A DNA stretch of 64,000 bases from an uncultured Shinella sp. (GCF_946479415.1 NZ_CAMLFY010000009.1:13923-77922), one strand, 5' to 3'; numbered from the stretch's first letter, positions 9,071 to 17,896 are shown. The notes: generated by a model from the sequence alone, not told the origin. Made by a program: numbers and translations.

Positions 9071-9879
9071 GCGGTGGAGGCTGATTGTTTTTCGCCGGTC
9101 GCGGCAATGGTCGACAGGGCCGAGCGAATGGCCGAAGGCGAGGATGCCTTCGCCAGCGCGCAGGTGGGTGTCGAAAGCGAGCCGACCCGGATCGATTGCC
9201 CCCCGCGGGCATTGGCCAGCGCAAACATGGTCTCGTCCGTCAGATCGTCGCCGATGGCAATCGGCAAACGATCGACAAAAGCGGCCTGCTCCAGATAGAC
9301 CGCCACCGCATCCCCCTTGTCGGCGCGCGCCGGGCGGATCTCGAAGACCATCTTTCCCGGCTGCAAGACCCAGTCCGGTCCCGCCGCCTCGGCGAAAGCC
9401 CGCATGATCCCTTCCAGCGCCGTATCGAAGGCCGGTGCCAGCCGGTAGTGCGCGGCCACGGCCGCGCCCTTGTCTTCGATCAGCACGCCCTCCATCCACG
9501 CCGTCTGCTCGACAAGGCGTTGTTTGAGCGTAACGAAGGCCGGCGTGGCGGTGGCAACGACCGTTGCGCCATCGGCACCCCGCAGTTCCGCACCATGCAG
9601 CCCGGCAATCGGAAAACGAGACGGCGCAAAGAGCGCATCGGCATAGACCAGGCTCCGCCCGGTCACCAGCGCAAGCGCGCCCCTGAGGCGATTGGCGACG
9701 GCCTGCAGATCGCCTGCAAGCGACAGCGGCACCTGAATGGCGTCGGGCGTTGCCGCAAGGTCGATAAGGGTGCCATCGATGTCGAGGAACAGCGCCCAGC
9801 GGTCCGGCTCATCGACCAGGCGGCGCACCAGATGGCGGGTAGCGGCGTCCGATGGCCGCAATTTTTCCAACTCGTCCAT
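9067..9879 (-). CDS. otsB: Trehalose-6-phosphate phosphatase
   Basis: HAD-superfamily phosphatase of 270 aa that dephosphorylates trehalose 6-phosphate in the last step of OtsAB trehalose synthesis. The catalytic DxD motif is in [11 protein letters not shown] (about residues 31-41). Motif II-like ALVTGRS and the C-terminal [13 protein letters not shown] acidic motif are also present, with the family-typical AGLHGAEL. The start at 9879 gives a normal family length; an open frame extends far upstream but overlaps the ROK gene on the other strand. No otsA (synthase) is adjacent, so this may serve a distant otsA. Confidence 0.87.
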   Translation of the reverse strand: MDELEKLRPSDAATRHLVRRLVDEPDRWALFLDIDGTLIDLAATPDAIQVPLSLAGDLQAVANRLRGALALVTGRSLVYADALFAPSRFPIAGLHGAELRGADGATVVATATPAFVTLKQRLVEQTAWMEGVLIEDKGAAVAAHYRLAPAFDTALEGIMRAFAEAAGPDWVLQPGKMVFEIRPARADKGDAVAVYLEQAAFVDRLPIAIGDDLTDETMFALANARGGQSIRVGSLSTPTCALAKASSPSAIRSALSTIAATGEKQSASTA

Positions 9880-9984
9880 GGTCTTGCAAGTAGATCGCGA
9901 CAGCGGGCTGGCAAGGCCCGCAGGAACAAGTTTTCCCCCGCCGCATTGTGCCCTTCGCCACGCAATCGCAGCAAGGGAGCCGCA

Positions 9985-11058
9985 ATGGGCAATCGGAAAG
10001 CACAACGGGCCACCGACAATGACGCACCCGTCATACACGGTGCGGAAGACCTGCCCACCGTCACCGTCGCGAGCTACAATCTCGAAACACGCGATAAAAA
10101 AGGCTTCATCGGCGATCGCGCAAACAAGTCCGCCTTCCGCGAAGGCCTCGACGCCTGGCGCAAACGCATTCGCAAAGGCGGCGATGATCCGTTGGGCGAG
10201 GTTGCGACGGACGAGCTTTCCAAGAAGGAAATCGATGCGCTGCTGAAGGATGAGGAAACGGAGGCGGCCGCCCTCGTGCGTGCTGCGGTGGACGATTTTG
10301 CGGCCGAGCTTGCCGATGTCCTGATGCGTTACCTCAAGGAGGACGCATGGAAGGAAACGGAGCGGATTGCCGTCGGCGGTGGCTTCAGGGACAGCAAGAC
10401 CGGCCTGATGGCGATCGCGCGCGCGCAGTTGCTGCTGAAGGCCGAGGGCGTGAAGGTCAAGCTGTCGCCGATTGCCCACCACCCGGATGAGGCCGGCCTG
10501 ATCGGCGCGGTCCATCTCATCCCCGCCTGGATGTTGAAGGGGCACGATGCCATCCTTGCCGTGGATATCGGCGGCACGAACATCCGCGCCGGCATCGTCA
10601 AGCTGAACCTCGACGAGGCCAAGGACTTCGGCAAGGCCAAGGTCTGGAAATCGGATCTGTGGCGCCATGCCGATGACGAGCCCAAGCGCACCGCGACCAT
10701 CGAATATCTCGTGCGGATGATCGAAACGCTGATCGCCAAGGCAAAAAAGGCGAAACTCGCGCTCGCTCCGGTCATCGGCATCGGCTGCCCGGGCATCATT
10801 GCTGCCGACGGGTCGATTGCGCGCGGCGGCCAGAACCTTCCGGGCGGCAATTGGGAAAGCACCCATTTCAACCTGCCGGAGGCGCTGCGCAAGGAAATCC
10901 CTGAGATCGACGAGCAGCCCACCTTCGTCATCATGCACAATGACGCCGTGGTGCAGGGTCTCTCCGAAGTGCCGCGCATGGCCGATGCCAGAGCATGGGC
11001 CGCCGTGACGATCGGCACGGGCCTCGGCAATGTCAGCTTCGTCAACAAGAAGGACTGA
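9985..11058 (+). CDS. ROK-family sugar kinase-like protein with permuted lobe order
   Basis: Protein of 357 aa. The phosphate-binding motif ILAVDIGGTNIRAGIV and GIGCPGII are clear ROK/hexokinase features but lie past residue 185 instead of at the N-terminus. The protein ends soon after TIGTGLGNVSF, where a normal ROK kinase would begin its C-terminal lobe. The segment expected in that lobe (helical region, then ERIAVGGGF and PDEAGLIGAVHL) is found before the DIGGTN motif. This suggests a circular permutation. No ROK zinc motif (CxCGxxGCxE) is seen. The start ATG at 9985 follows an AAGGGAG ribosome site. Sugar substrate unknown. Confidence 0.7.
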   Translation: MGNRKAQRATDNDAPVIHGAEDLPTVTVASYNLETRDKKGFIGDRANKSAFREGLDAWRKRIRKGGDDPLGEVATDELSKKEIDALLKDEETEAAALVRAAVDDFAAELADVLMRYLKEDAWKETERIAVGGGFRDSKTGLMAIARAQLLLKAEGVKVKLSPIAHHPDEAGLIGAVHLIPAWMLKGHDAILAVDIGGTNIRAGIVKLNLDEAKDFGKAKVWKSDLWRHADDEPKRTATIEYLVRMIETLIAKAKKAKLALAPVIGIGCPGIIAADGSIARGGQNLPGGNWESTHFNLPEALRKEIPEIDEQPTFVIMHNDAVVQGLSEVPRMADARAWAAVTIGTGLGNVSFVNKKD

Positions 11059-11075
11059 CATGCCGGGCCGAAAAG

Positions 11076-11101
11076 AAGAAGCCGCCCGAAGGCGGCTTCT
11101 T
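11076..11101. terminator. Bidirectional terminator between convergent genes
   Basis: An 11-bp perfect stem, AAGAAGCCGCC with GGCGGCTTCTT, closes a CGAA tetraloop. T-rich flanks exist on both strands, more clearly on the minus strand (TTCTTTTC). It separates the ROK gene from the DUF2171 gene. Confidence 0.75.
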
Positions 11102-11105
11102 ATCG

Positions 11106-11339
11106 TCAGTTCAGGGTGGACCATTCCTGGCGCACCGCGTCCGCATCCTTGTTGAGATGCACATGGGCATCGACATGATCGACCCAGTCGAGCGGGATCA
11201 GATGGTGCTTGCCATCGTCGGAATCGCTTCGGGTCAGCTTGATGCGGCTTTCGCCTTCCATGTGATCGACGGTGCCGACATGACGGCCATCGGCGGCGCG
11301 CACTTCCATATGTTCGCGGATTTCATTTGCAGCGACCAT
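11106..11339 (-). CDS. DUF2171 domain protein
   Basis: Small soluble protein of 77 aa of the DUF2171 family: an IREHMEVRAADGRHVGTVDHMEG opening (PRC-barrel-like small beta domain), then IKLTRSD and HHLIPLDWVDHVDAHVHLNKD. The family is common in rhizobia and is often stress-associated, but the biochemical role is unknown. The ATG at 11339 has a clear AAAGGAGA ribosome site, which rules out the upstream in-frame ATG at 11387. Confidence 0.8.
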   Translation of the reverse strand: MVAANEIREHMEVRAADGRHVGTVDHMEGESRIKLTRSDSDDGKHHLIPLDWVDHVDAHVHLNKDADAVRQEWSTLN

Positions 11340-11505
11340 TGTCGTTCTCCTTTGGTGAACTTGCCGCAGAAGAACGTCGAAACCCACCCACTGTTCCGGT
11401 CTTTAAAGGACCATCTCGCTTCCCGCACCGCGCCGGAATATCACTGGCGTCCGGAAATGATATGCATATTGATCAGGAACCCTTTCCGCCGGAGAATGGA
11501 CAGAC

Positions 11506-12135
11506 GTGAACAGCGAAGCAAAAGAGCCGAAATCGGCCACCGGCAGGTCTACACGCCTGACAATCCTGTGCCGCGGCGCGACGGCGGCCAATCAGCAGTC
11601 GCGGTTTTCGTCCGATGGCCCTCTGCTGGCCAGGCAAGCCGCGCGGCTGGATGCGCTTGCGCATGACCTCGGCCGCTTCGACAGGGTCCTGCACGCCCCC
11701 GAACCCGCCGCCGCCGAAACCGCCGCCGCCTTCTCTTCCGGCGCCTTGCCCGTACCGGCACTTCGCGAGGTTGATTATGGGGCCTGGAACAACCGAACGC
11801 TCGAAGATATTGCAGGACAATCGCCAGGCGACCTGGAGCGCTGGAGGGCGGACCCCACCTCGGCACCCCACGGCGGCGAACCCTTCGAGGCGGCGCAAGC
11901 CCGCGCGACAGCGTGGCTGGAAAGCCTGCATTCGACGGGCGGCAACACGCTGGCCATCACGCACGCCATCATCGTGAAGCTGCTGTTCCTGCATGTGGTG
12001 GCTGCCCCGCTTACGTCGATCTGGCGCATCGACACCGAACCGCTCTCAGCGTTGACGCTGACCAGCAACAGCCGCCGCTGGGCCCTTCGAGGCTTCGGAC
12101 CGACCGCAGGCGACCGGTCGCTGGAGAGCGGGTGA
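11506..12135 (+). CDS. Histidine-phosphatase-family protein lacking the catalytic histidine
   Basis: Protein of 209 aa with the phosphoglycerate-mutase-like fold: REVDYGAWNNRTLEDI, the central PHGGEPFEAAQARATAWLESL and a late ITHAIIVKLL segment with the second active-site histidine. The N-terminal signature, normally RHG or CHGAT, reads LCRGATAAN here, so the histidine that would carry the phosphate appears replaced or deleted. The product may be catalytically inactive or use another residue. Translation begins at GTG 11506 behind GGAG. It stands alone between the DUF2171 gene (divergent) and the symporter gene. Confidence 0.7.
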   Translation: MNSEAKEPKSATGRSTRLTILCRGATAANQQSRFSSDGPLLARQAARLDALAHDLGRFDRVLHAPEPAAAETAAAFSSGALPVPALREVDYGAWNNRTLEDIAGQSPGDLERWRADPTSAPHGGEPFEAAQARATAWLESLHSTGGNTLAITHAIIVKLLFLHVVAAPLTSIWRIDTEPLSALTLTSNSRRWALRGFGPTAGDRSLESG

Positions 12136-12187
12136 CTGGGCAAACGTACTGCATACGCTCCTGACTAGGCAAAGGACGCCTCGCGCA

Positions 12188-13057
12188 TCAGGCGGGAACT
12201 TCAATCCTTCTGCGGCCGTAGGCGACCAGGCCGAACCCCGACGCGTACATCAGCAGGCCGAAGAGCGCCGGCGGAACGGCGACTTCCGGGGAGCGCATCA
12301 TGGTGATGGCGAGGACCATGCCGATTGCAGCGTTGCGAATGCTGATGGACAGCGTCACCGTCACTGTCTCGGCCGGGGAAATTCCCAACAGGCGTGAGCC
12401 GAAGATACCGACGGCTATGCCGCTCGCCACCAATGCAAGCACCGCCGGGCCGGCGCTCACCAGAATACTCACCCACCGGTCATATACCGAAACGCCGATC
12501 CCGATGATCAACGCTATCAGCACAACGACGCCGAAAGCACCGACCAATTTTTCAGCGCGGGCAGCAAAGCCAGGGAACTTGTGCCGGAGACACATGCCGA
12601 AGACGACGGGAAGAAGGATGATCGCGATCATCATGCCGATCGTGCGGAGAACCGGAAGATGAACCTTGGTGTCCGCATCGCCAAAATAGTCGATAGCGAA
12701 GTTGGCGAAGAGCGGCAGGGTCGCAATCGCGACCAGACTGCCGACGGCGCTCAGCGCGATCGACAAGGCAAGGTCTCCGCGCGCCAGATAGGAAAAAAGG
12801 CTTGACGTCGTGCCGATCGGGCAAGCCGCAACCACGACCAGACCGATGGCGATATCCCGCGGCAAGCCCATCATGAAAGCAAGCGTCAGGCCTATCACCG
12901 GCAGGATAAGAAGCGCGGCGATGAGGCCCCAGACCAGGGTTTTCGGGCGCATTGCCACACGTTCGAAATCAACCGGCGCAAGCGTCATGCCGATGCCCGT
13001 CATGATGACGAACACGACGGCCGGCAATCCCAAATCGATAAGAGCCGACTGCTCCAT
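12188..13057 (-). CDS. Bile acid:sodium symporter (BASS) family transporter
   Basis: Integral membrane protein of 289 aa with about nine to ten hydrophobic segments. The BASS-family signatures are GIGMTLAPVDFERV near the N-terminus and VVAACPIGTTSSLFSYLARGDLALSIALSAVGS in the middle. In bacteria this family (often labelled SBF/ArsB-NrnT) transports organic anions with Na+; the substrate is unknown here. The start at 13057 (MEQSALIDLG) has a GGGGAGGGAA ribosome site; an upstream in-frame ATG at 13111 is less likely. No regulator is adjacent. Confidence 0.82.
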   Translation of the reverse strand: MEQSALIDLGLPAVVFVIMTGIGMTLAPVDFERVAMRPKTLVWGLIAALLILPVIGLTLAFMMGLPRDIAIGLVVVAACPIGTTSSLFSYLARGDLALSIALSAVGSLVAIATLPLFANFAIDYFGDADTKVHLPVLRTIGMMIAIILLPVVFGMCLRHKFPGFAARAEKLVGAFGVVVLIALIIGIGVSVYDRWVSILVSAGPAVLALVASGIAVGIFGSRLLGISPAETVTVTLSISIRNAAIGMVLAITMMRSPEVAVPPALFGLLMYASGFGLVAYGRRRIEVPA

Positions 13058-13177
13058 CTTGCTTCCCTCCCCAAAGAACATCGATCGTTCTGTTGCGGAG
13101 CCTAGCATCAATTCCTTTCGATAATCCGATCATGGCATGCCGACCGGTATCGAAAGCACATTAGCCTCTGACGGGAT

Positions 13178-13204
13178 CGGCAGCCGGGCTTTAACCGGCT
13201 GCCG
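13178..13204. terminator. Hairpin downstream of the protease gene
   Basis: A 10-bp perfect stem (CGGCAGCCGG with CCGGCTGCCG) with a 7-nt loop lies 39 bp beyond the stop of the minus-strand protease gene. There is no T-run, so it is a weak terminator candidate or an RNA-stabilising hairpin. Confidence 0.5.
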
Positions 13205-13242
13205 AAATTGTATTTATCCAGGCCGATTTCGACCAGTGTGAC

Positions 13243-14868
13243 TTACAAAACGAAGTACCCTTTGGAAAAGGACAAAGCGTCGTCGAGATGGATGGCGAAG
13301 TCGGCTGCCTTGTCGCCGTTCGTGTCGCCGTAGATATAGGTATCCGAGGCTGCCTTGACATAGCGAAGCTCGCCAGCTCTTCCGGTGAAGTCTGCAGCGG
13401 CAAGGTAGATGAAGCTCTGGTCACCCGAAACCAGCGTGTTGGCATCGATCGCCGACAGGTCGATCCGGTCGCCGGTAGCACCGGAGAAATCCAGAATGGT
13501 ATCGCGACCGGCCGCAGCAACGGTGGAGTCGGCAACCGTTTTGAAGACGAAGATGTCGCCGCCCGCGCCGCCGGTCAGAGTGTCGGCACCCCGGCCACCT
13601 TGAAGCGTGTCATTGCCATTGCCTCCGCTCAGCACATCGTTTCCGCCGCCGCTGCTCAAAAGATCGTTTCCGGCACCGCCGGCAAGACGATTGACGCCGT
13701 CATTGCCGTAGAGCTTGTCGGCATGGTCCGAGCCGAGCAATCTCTCGACGGAAACATAGACGTCCCCCTTGGCTTCGCCGGTGTTGATAGCGGCATTCGC
13801 AAGGCTCGCCGTCACCCCGGCCTTCGCCAGCGAATAGGACGCCGTATCTGTTCCGGCACCGCCGTCCAGCCGGTCACTGCCCGCACCACCGTTCAGAATG
13901 TCGCTACCGCCGCGTCCGGACAACACATTGGCGGCGCTGTTGCCGATAAGGATATCGGACGCATTGCCGCCCGCGGCGTTTTCGATCACGACGCCGTTCG
14001 CAATGGTGTATCCGCCGGTCAGCGTTTCGGACGTCGACACCCATCCGCCACCGCCAATCTCCGCCTTGAGCGTTGCAGCCCGCAGATCGATCTTCGCCCG
14101 GCTCGCGCCGACATAGTCGATCGTGTCCTTGCCGCCAGTATCCCAAATCGTCGTATAGCCGTGATTGAAATCGACATCGTCGCTGAATTTGTAGGAATTG
14201 TTCCCGGTATTGTGGGCGCGCGCGCCGTACATATGCTGCAGCGTTGCGATGTCGATCGCGCCGTAAGAGCCCGGCTGCGCATTGACCGCCGTGCCGATAT
14301 CCACGGCGGCAGTGAAGGGGTTGTCTTCACCGAGAAAGGGGAACGTATAGCCCATGACGGTGTAGAGTTGCGAATTGAGAAAGCCCGTGCCCTTGTCCGC
14401 GGGATCGACGACGCCCGGAAGTTTGGGGCCGAGGGAAATGTCATGCGGATGCTTCAGGCCGAGCGCATGGCCGGTCTCGTGAAACCACGTCAATGAAAAG
14501 GTCCCAAGCTTGACGGCATCCGCCGAGCCGGCAACATCCACGTTGATGCCGACGATGGAATCGACGGTGGTCGTGCCCGGTCCCGGCACGCCCGATTCAC
14601 CGCCCCCGCCCTCGACCAGCTTGAAGTTGATGTTTCCGCCCTTGGCCACCTGTTTGAAGGTCAGCCCCGTGAAGGATTCGATATTCGCGATGATTTCGCC
14701 GTAGAACTCCTTCCAGTCGCCTTCGTCGAAATCGGCGATGCCGTTTTTGTTCATATCCCCCGCGCCGAAGCTGTAGGTGACGGTCGGCCCCCGCCACGCC
14801 CCGCCATCGATCAATCCGTCCACGACGGGGTTCTTGGAAAGGGCAACGGTTTTATATGCTTCTGCCAT
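13243..14868 (-). CDS. Serralysin-like RTX zinc metalloprotease (M10)
   Basis: Secreted protease of 541 aa. The metzincin zinc motif HETGHALGLKH occupies residues 130-140 and is followed by a Met-turn (YTVMGYTF). The C-terminal half carries glycine-aspartate RTX nonapeptides (GGAGSDRLDGGAGTD, GGAGNDLLSSGGGND, GGNGNDTLQGGRGAD) that bind Ca2+ and form a beta-roll. It ends in a hydrophobic tail (DALSFSKGYFVL), as expected for a type I secretion signal; no N-terminal signal peptide is present. No type I ABC exporter, membrane-fusion protein or inhibitor gene lies nearby, so export relies on a system elsewhere. Confidence 0.87.
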   Translation of the reverse strand: MAEAYKTVALSKNPVVDGLIDGGAWRGPTVTYSFGAGDMNKNGIADFDEGDWKEFYGEIIANIESFTGLTFKQVAKGGNINFKLVEGGGGESGVPGPGTTTVDSIVGINVDVAGSADAVKLGTFSLTWFHETGHALGLKHPHDISLGPKLPGVVDPADKGTGFLNSQLYTVMGYTFPFLGEDNPFTAAVDIGTAVNAQPGSYGAIDIATLQHMYGARAHNTGNNSYKFSDDVDFNHGYTTIWDTGGKDTIDYVGASRAKIDLRAATLKAEIGGGGWVSTSETLTGGYTIANGVVIENAAGGNASDILIGNSAANVLSGRGGSDILNGGAGSDRLDGGAGTDTASYSLAKAGVTASLANAAINTGEAKGDVYVSVERLLGSDHADKLYGNDGVNRLAGGAGNDLLSSGGGNDVLSGGNGNDTLQGGRGADTLTGGAGGDIFVFKTVADSTVAAAGRDTILDFSGATGDRIDLSAIDANTLVSGDQSFIYLAAADFTGRAGELRYVKAASDTYIYGDTNGDKAADFAIHLDDALSFSKGYFVL

Positions 14869-15071
14869 GGGGTCTCGCTGTGCTTGCTCGGATCGCGAAC
14901 GCAGTCATCGAGAGCGGGATTTGAATGTCAAATGAACTAGAGGCAACGGTCCCAAAAGGATGCGCTATCCGTTCGAAAACTTCGCAAAGCGGACAATGAT
15001 GGCCGCACGTCTCGTCCTGATGGCGCAGAAAGATGTCAATCGGCGACGCTCACCACTCTCGGGAACGACGC

Positions 15072-15491
15072 CTATCGCGTCTCATCGAGCGCCCGCAGGA
15101 TGTCGATCAATCGCGGTGCCATCTCGCGAATTTCGGTGAGGTGGATCGCACTCAGCTGCTCGAGAACGCTGTCCGCCTTGCCCGTCAGCACGAGCGTCTG
15201 GCGGCGGCGGTCGGCAGGGTCCACATGTCGGGTAACGTAGCCGGACGCAACGAGCCGGCCCACGAGTTCCGTTGCCGAATGGGGCGCGATCAGCAACCGC
15301 TCGGCAAGCTTGCCGACCGTCATCGCCTCCTCACCGCGATAGCCACGGATCGCCAGGAGGGCCTGATGCTGCTGGGCGGGAAGCCCCTCCTGCTGCGCCG
15401 CCGACGTGCTGAAATCCATGAAGCGGCGCAGTGTATAGCGCAGGTTGGAAAGAGCCTCGTAATCGGCATCGCTCAGCCTGTCCTTGGACAT
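15072..15491 (-). CDS. MarR-family transcriptional regulator
   Basis: Winged helix-turn-helix regulator of 139 aa. The recognition region is GEEAMTVGKLAERLLIAPHSATELVGRLVASGYVTR (residues about 52-87) with the DRRRQTLVLTGKAD wing typical of MarR. It is divergent from the ClC channel gene; 184 bp separate the two starts. A palindrome in that gap (15616) and a better version upstream of the 17500-17790 gene suggest its operators. The start at 15491 has a GGGAG ribosome site. The inducer is unknown. Confidence 0.85.
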   Translation of the reverse strand: MSKDRLSDADYEALSNLRYTLRRFMDFSTSAAQQEGLPAQQHQALLAIRGYRGEEAMTVGKLAERLLIAPHSATELVGRLVASGYVTRHVDPADRRRQTLVLTGKADSVLEQLSAIHLTEIREMAPRLIDILRALDETR

Positions 15492-15615
15492 TCTCCCGCT
15501 CCCGCTTTTATCGCCGCCCGTCCGGGCCGGCTTCGTCCATGCGGCTTACCCCAGCGGAAGCCGGCGGGCTAGGAGCAATCGACATTCCAGTCCGGCCGGT
15601 ATGCGCCTGTTGATT

Positions 15616-15634
15616 TATATCGTATTACGATGTA
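15616..15634. promoter_or_regulatory. Palindromic operator candidate upstream of ClC gene
   Basis: TATATCGT-ATT-ACGATGTA is a near-perfect inverted repeat with a 3-bp spacer in the MarR-ClC divergent region. The same TATATCGT/ACGATATA arms with a 3-bp spacer recur at 17820-17846. It is a plausible MarR binding site, inferred from geometry and position. Confidence 0.55.
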
Positions 15635-15675
15635 TTTGCAGCCGCCACCCGCACCTTGCCATGATGGAAGACCCA

Positions 15676-17481
15676 ATGCCGCAAACAAAACCCCACCACC
15701 GGCCGCATGATTTCACAGGCGGCCTAGCCCGACGCGAGGCCGGGGATTTCACGACCGACCGGCGCGTGCTGGCGCTCATCGGAATGGCGCTCATCGTCGG
15801 CACAGGCGGCGCGCTGGCGGCCAAGTTGCTGGTGGATCTGATAGCGCTCGTTACCAATCTGGCCTGGTTTGGGCAGCTAAGCCTTGCAGCCGCCTCCCCT
15901 GCCGATGCACCGCGCTCGCTCTGGATGGTGGCGACACCGGCCCTCGGCGGCCTCGTTATCGGCCTGATGGCCCGGTTCGGCTCGGAAAAGATCCGCGGTC
16001 ACGGCATTCCCGAGGCCATCGAGGCTATCCTCATCGGTGGAAGCCGGATGTCGCCGAAGGTCGCAATCCTGAAGCCTCTGTCCTCGGCGATCTCCATCGG
16101 CACCGGCGGCCCCTTCGGCGCGGAAGGGCCGATCATCATGACCGGCGGAGCCATCGGATCCCTCTTCGCCCAGTGTTTCCATCTGAGTTCGGCCGAACGC
16201 AAGACATTGCTTGTGGCGGGCGCGGCAGCCGGCATGACCGCCATTTTCGGCTCGCCGATCGCCGCGGTGACGCTTGCCGTCGAATTGCTGCTCTTCGAAT
16301 GGAAGCCAAGAAGCTTCATTCCCGTCGCGCTTTCGGCCTGCGTCTCGGCCTGCTGGCGCCCCTTTCTGTTCGAGGCCGGCGCTCTCTTTCCCCGACAGTT
16401 CCACATGGACCTGCCCTGGTGGGGCATCGGCCTCTGCGCGGTTATGGGCATTGTCGCCGGTCTGCAATCCGGCCTGCTCACCACATTGCTCTACCGTATC
16501 GAGGATGCATTCGAGGCGCTGCCGATCCACTGGATGTGGTGCCCGGCTATCGGCGGCCTTGCCGTCGGCCTCGGCGGACTGATCGAACCCCGCGCACTCG
16601 GTGTCGGTTACGATATCATCGACGGCCTGTTGAACAGCCGCATGCTGCCGCAAGCCGTCTTGACGATCCTGCTGGTGAAGGCTGCCATCTGGCTCATTTC
16701 GCTGTCATCAGGCACATCGGGCGGCGTGCTGGCACCCCTCCTCATTCTCGGCGGAGCACTCGGCTGGCTGATCGGCTTGCTGTTTCCCGGTGATCCCGGC
16801 TTCTGGGCCTTGCTCGGCATGGCCGCGATGATGGGCGGCACGATGCGCGCGCCGCTGACCGGTACTTTTTTTGCCGTCGAACTGACCGGTGATGTCTCGA
16901 GCCTGCTGCCCCTTCTGGCCGCGACCATCTCTGCCTATGCCGTGACGGTGCTTCTGCTGCGCCGGTCGATCCTGACGGAGAAGATCGCCCGCCGGGGCCA
17001 GCACATCACCCGCGAATACGGCATCGATCCGTTCGAATATACGCGTGCCCGCGATATCATGATCGAAGCGGTCGACACGCTTGCCGCCGATATGCGCGTC
17101 GGCGACGCTACTGCCTTCTTCGCCACCACCGAACGGCTGCACCGGGTCTATCCCGTCATCGACGCCGACGGCCGGCTGAAGGGCATTGTCTCGCGCGGCG
17201 ATGCCCTGCGGTGGCAGCAGGATCCCGCGTTTGCCGACCAGACCCTTGACGAGCGTGTCTCCGACACATCCGTTCCCACAGCGCATCCCGAAGACACGAT
17301 CGGCTATGTCGCCGACCTGATGCTCGCAACCGATGTCGGCCGCATCCCGGTCGTCGATCCGCAAACCAATCGTCTCCTCGGCCTCGTCGCGCGCAAGGAC
17401 TTGCTGCGTCTACGCCATGCAGCCAATGCCAACGAGAATGAACGAAAACCCTATCTCGGGCCGGGAAAGACCATACAGTAG
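15676..17481 (+). CDS. ClC-family chloride channel/antiporter with two CBS domains
   Basis: Membrane protein of 601 aa. ClC signatures are GHGIPEAIEAIL (GSGIP variant), GGPFGAEGPI with the gating glutamate, and SGTSGGVLAPLLILGG. About ten or more hydrophobic segments run to residue 435. Two C-terminal CBS domains follow (MIEAVDTLAADMRVGDATAFF... and VGYVADLMLATDVGRIPVVD-type), which likely bind nucleotides and regulate gating. It should exchange Cl- and H+ across the inner membrane. The start at 15676 is set by GGAAGA; an in-frame frame extends upstream over the palindrome and is not credible. The divergent MarR gene may regulate it. Confidence 0.87.
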   Translation: MPQTKPHHRPHDFTGGLARREAGDFTTDRRVLALIGMALIVGTGGALAAKLLVDLIALVTNLAWFGQLSLAAASPADAPRSLWMVATPALGGLVIGLMARFGSEKIRGHGIPEAIEAILIGGSRMSPKVAILKPLSSAISIGTGGPFGAEGPIIMTGGAIGSLFAQCFHLSSAERKTLLVAGAAAGMTAIFGSPIAAVTLAVELLLFEWKPRSFIPVALSACVSACWRPFLFEAGALFPRQFHMDLPWWGIGLCAVMGIVAGLQSGLLTTLLYRIEDAFEALPIHWMWCPAIGGLAVGLGGLIEPRALGVGYDIIDGLLNSRMLPQAVLTILLVKAAIWLISLSSGTSGGVLAPLLILGGALGWLIGLLFPGDPGFWALLGMAAMMGGTMRAPLTGTFFAVELTGDVSSLLPLLAATISAYAVTVLLLRRSILTEKIARRGQHITREYGIDPFEYTRARDIMIEAVDTLAADMRVGDATAFFATTERLHRVYPVIDADGRLKGIVSRGDALRWQQDPAFADQTLDERVSDTSVPTAHPEDTIGYVADLMLATDVGRIPVVDPQTNRLLGLVARKDLLRLRHAANANENERKPYLGPGKTIQ

Positions 17482-17499
17482 TGCCCAGGAGCGGCTTTG

Positions 17500-17790
17500 C
17501 TAGGTCTCCGATGCCGGGTCGATGTTGAAACCAGCATCGATCCGGGCCATCGACAGCCGGATCTGATCGAACAGAAGCGCGAAATCGTAGCGCCATTCCA
17601 GAAGCAGCAACTGCCAGGTGCTGCCATCAAGGGTCGCGAGACGGTCGTCGAGTGCCTGTTTCAGCGTGGCCGGCAGTGCAGATTGCACGGCCACGGCATC
17701 GCTTCTGTCCGTCGCGTGAAGCGCGGCCCGCGCAAGCTGCCGGTCCAGTTCGAGAAGTTCGTTCTTGAGTGTTGCCAGCTCATCGGACAT
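17500..17790 (-). CDS. Small helical protein of unknown function
   Basis: Predicted 96-aa cytoplasmic protein, mostly helical: MSDELATLKNELLELDRQLARAALH begins with a heptad-like pattern, and a Trp-rich STWQLLLLEWRYDFALLFDQIRLSMARIDAGF follows. I do not recognise a family. The start at 17790 is set by GGAG seven bases upstream; two in-frame ATGs lie just before it. It is convergent with the ClC gene, 18 bp from its stop. The long perfect palindrome at 17820-17846 sits directly upstream, suggesting joint control with the ClC gene. Confidence 0.65.
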   Translation of the reverse strand: MSDELATLKNELLELDRQLARAALHATDRSDAVAVQSALPATLKQALDDRLATLDGSTWQLLLLEWRYDFALLFDQIRLSMARIDAGFNIDPASET

Positions 17791-17819
17791 CGCCATGCTC
17801 CATCTTTCTTTTTCAGCGA

Positions 17820-17846
17820 AAATTATATCGTACAACGATATAATTT
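17820..17846. promoter_or_regulatory. Long perfect palindrome upstream of the 17500-17790 gene
   Basis: Arms AAATTATATCGT and ACGATATAATTT are exact reverse complements (12 bp each) around the spacer ACA. The palindrome lies 30 bp upstream of the minus-strand start at 17790 and shares its TATATCGT core with the site at 15616. It is probably an operator for the MarR protein encoded at 15072-15491. Confidence 0.6.
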
Positions 17847-17896
17847 CAAGATAGCCAAGATCGTGGTCTCGACAGCGAGGCGATATGTCATATGCG

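Noticed and set aside
7637..9499. 620-codon minus-strand open frame over pncB
   Set aside because: Antisense to pncB, whose motifs are unmistakable; no protein character.
9880..11124. Upstream extension of the otsB frame
   Set aside because: Antisense to the ROK-like gene and lacks any domain; otsB has a normal length when started at 9879.
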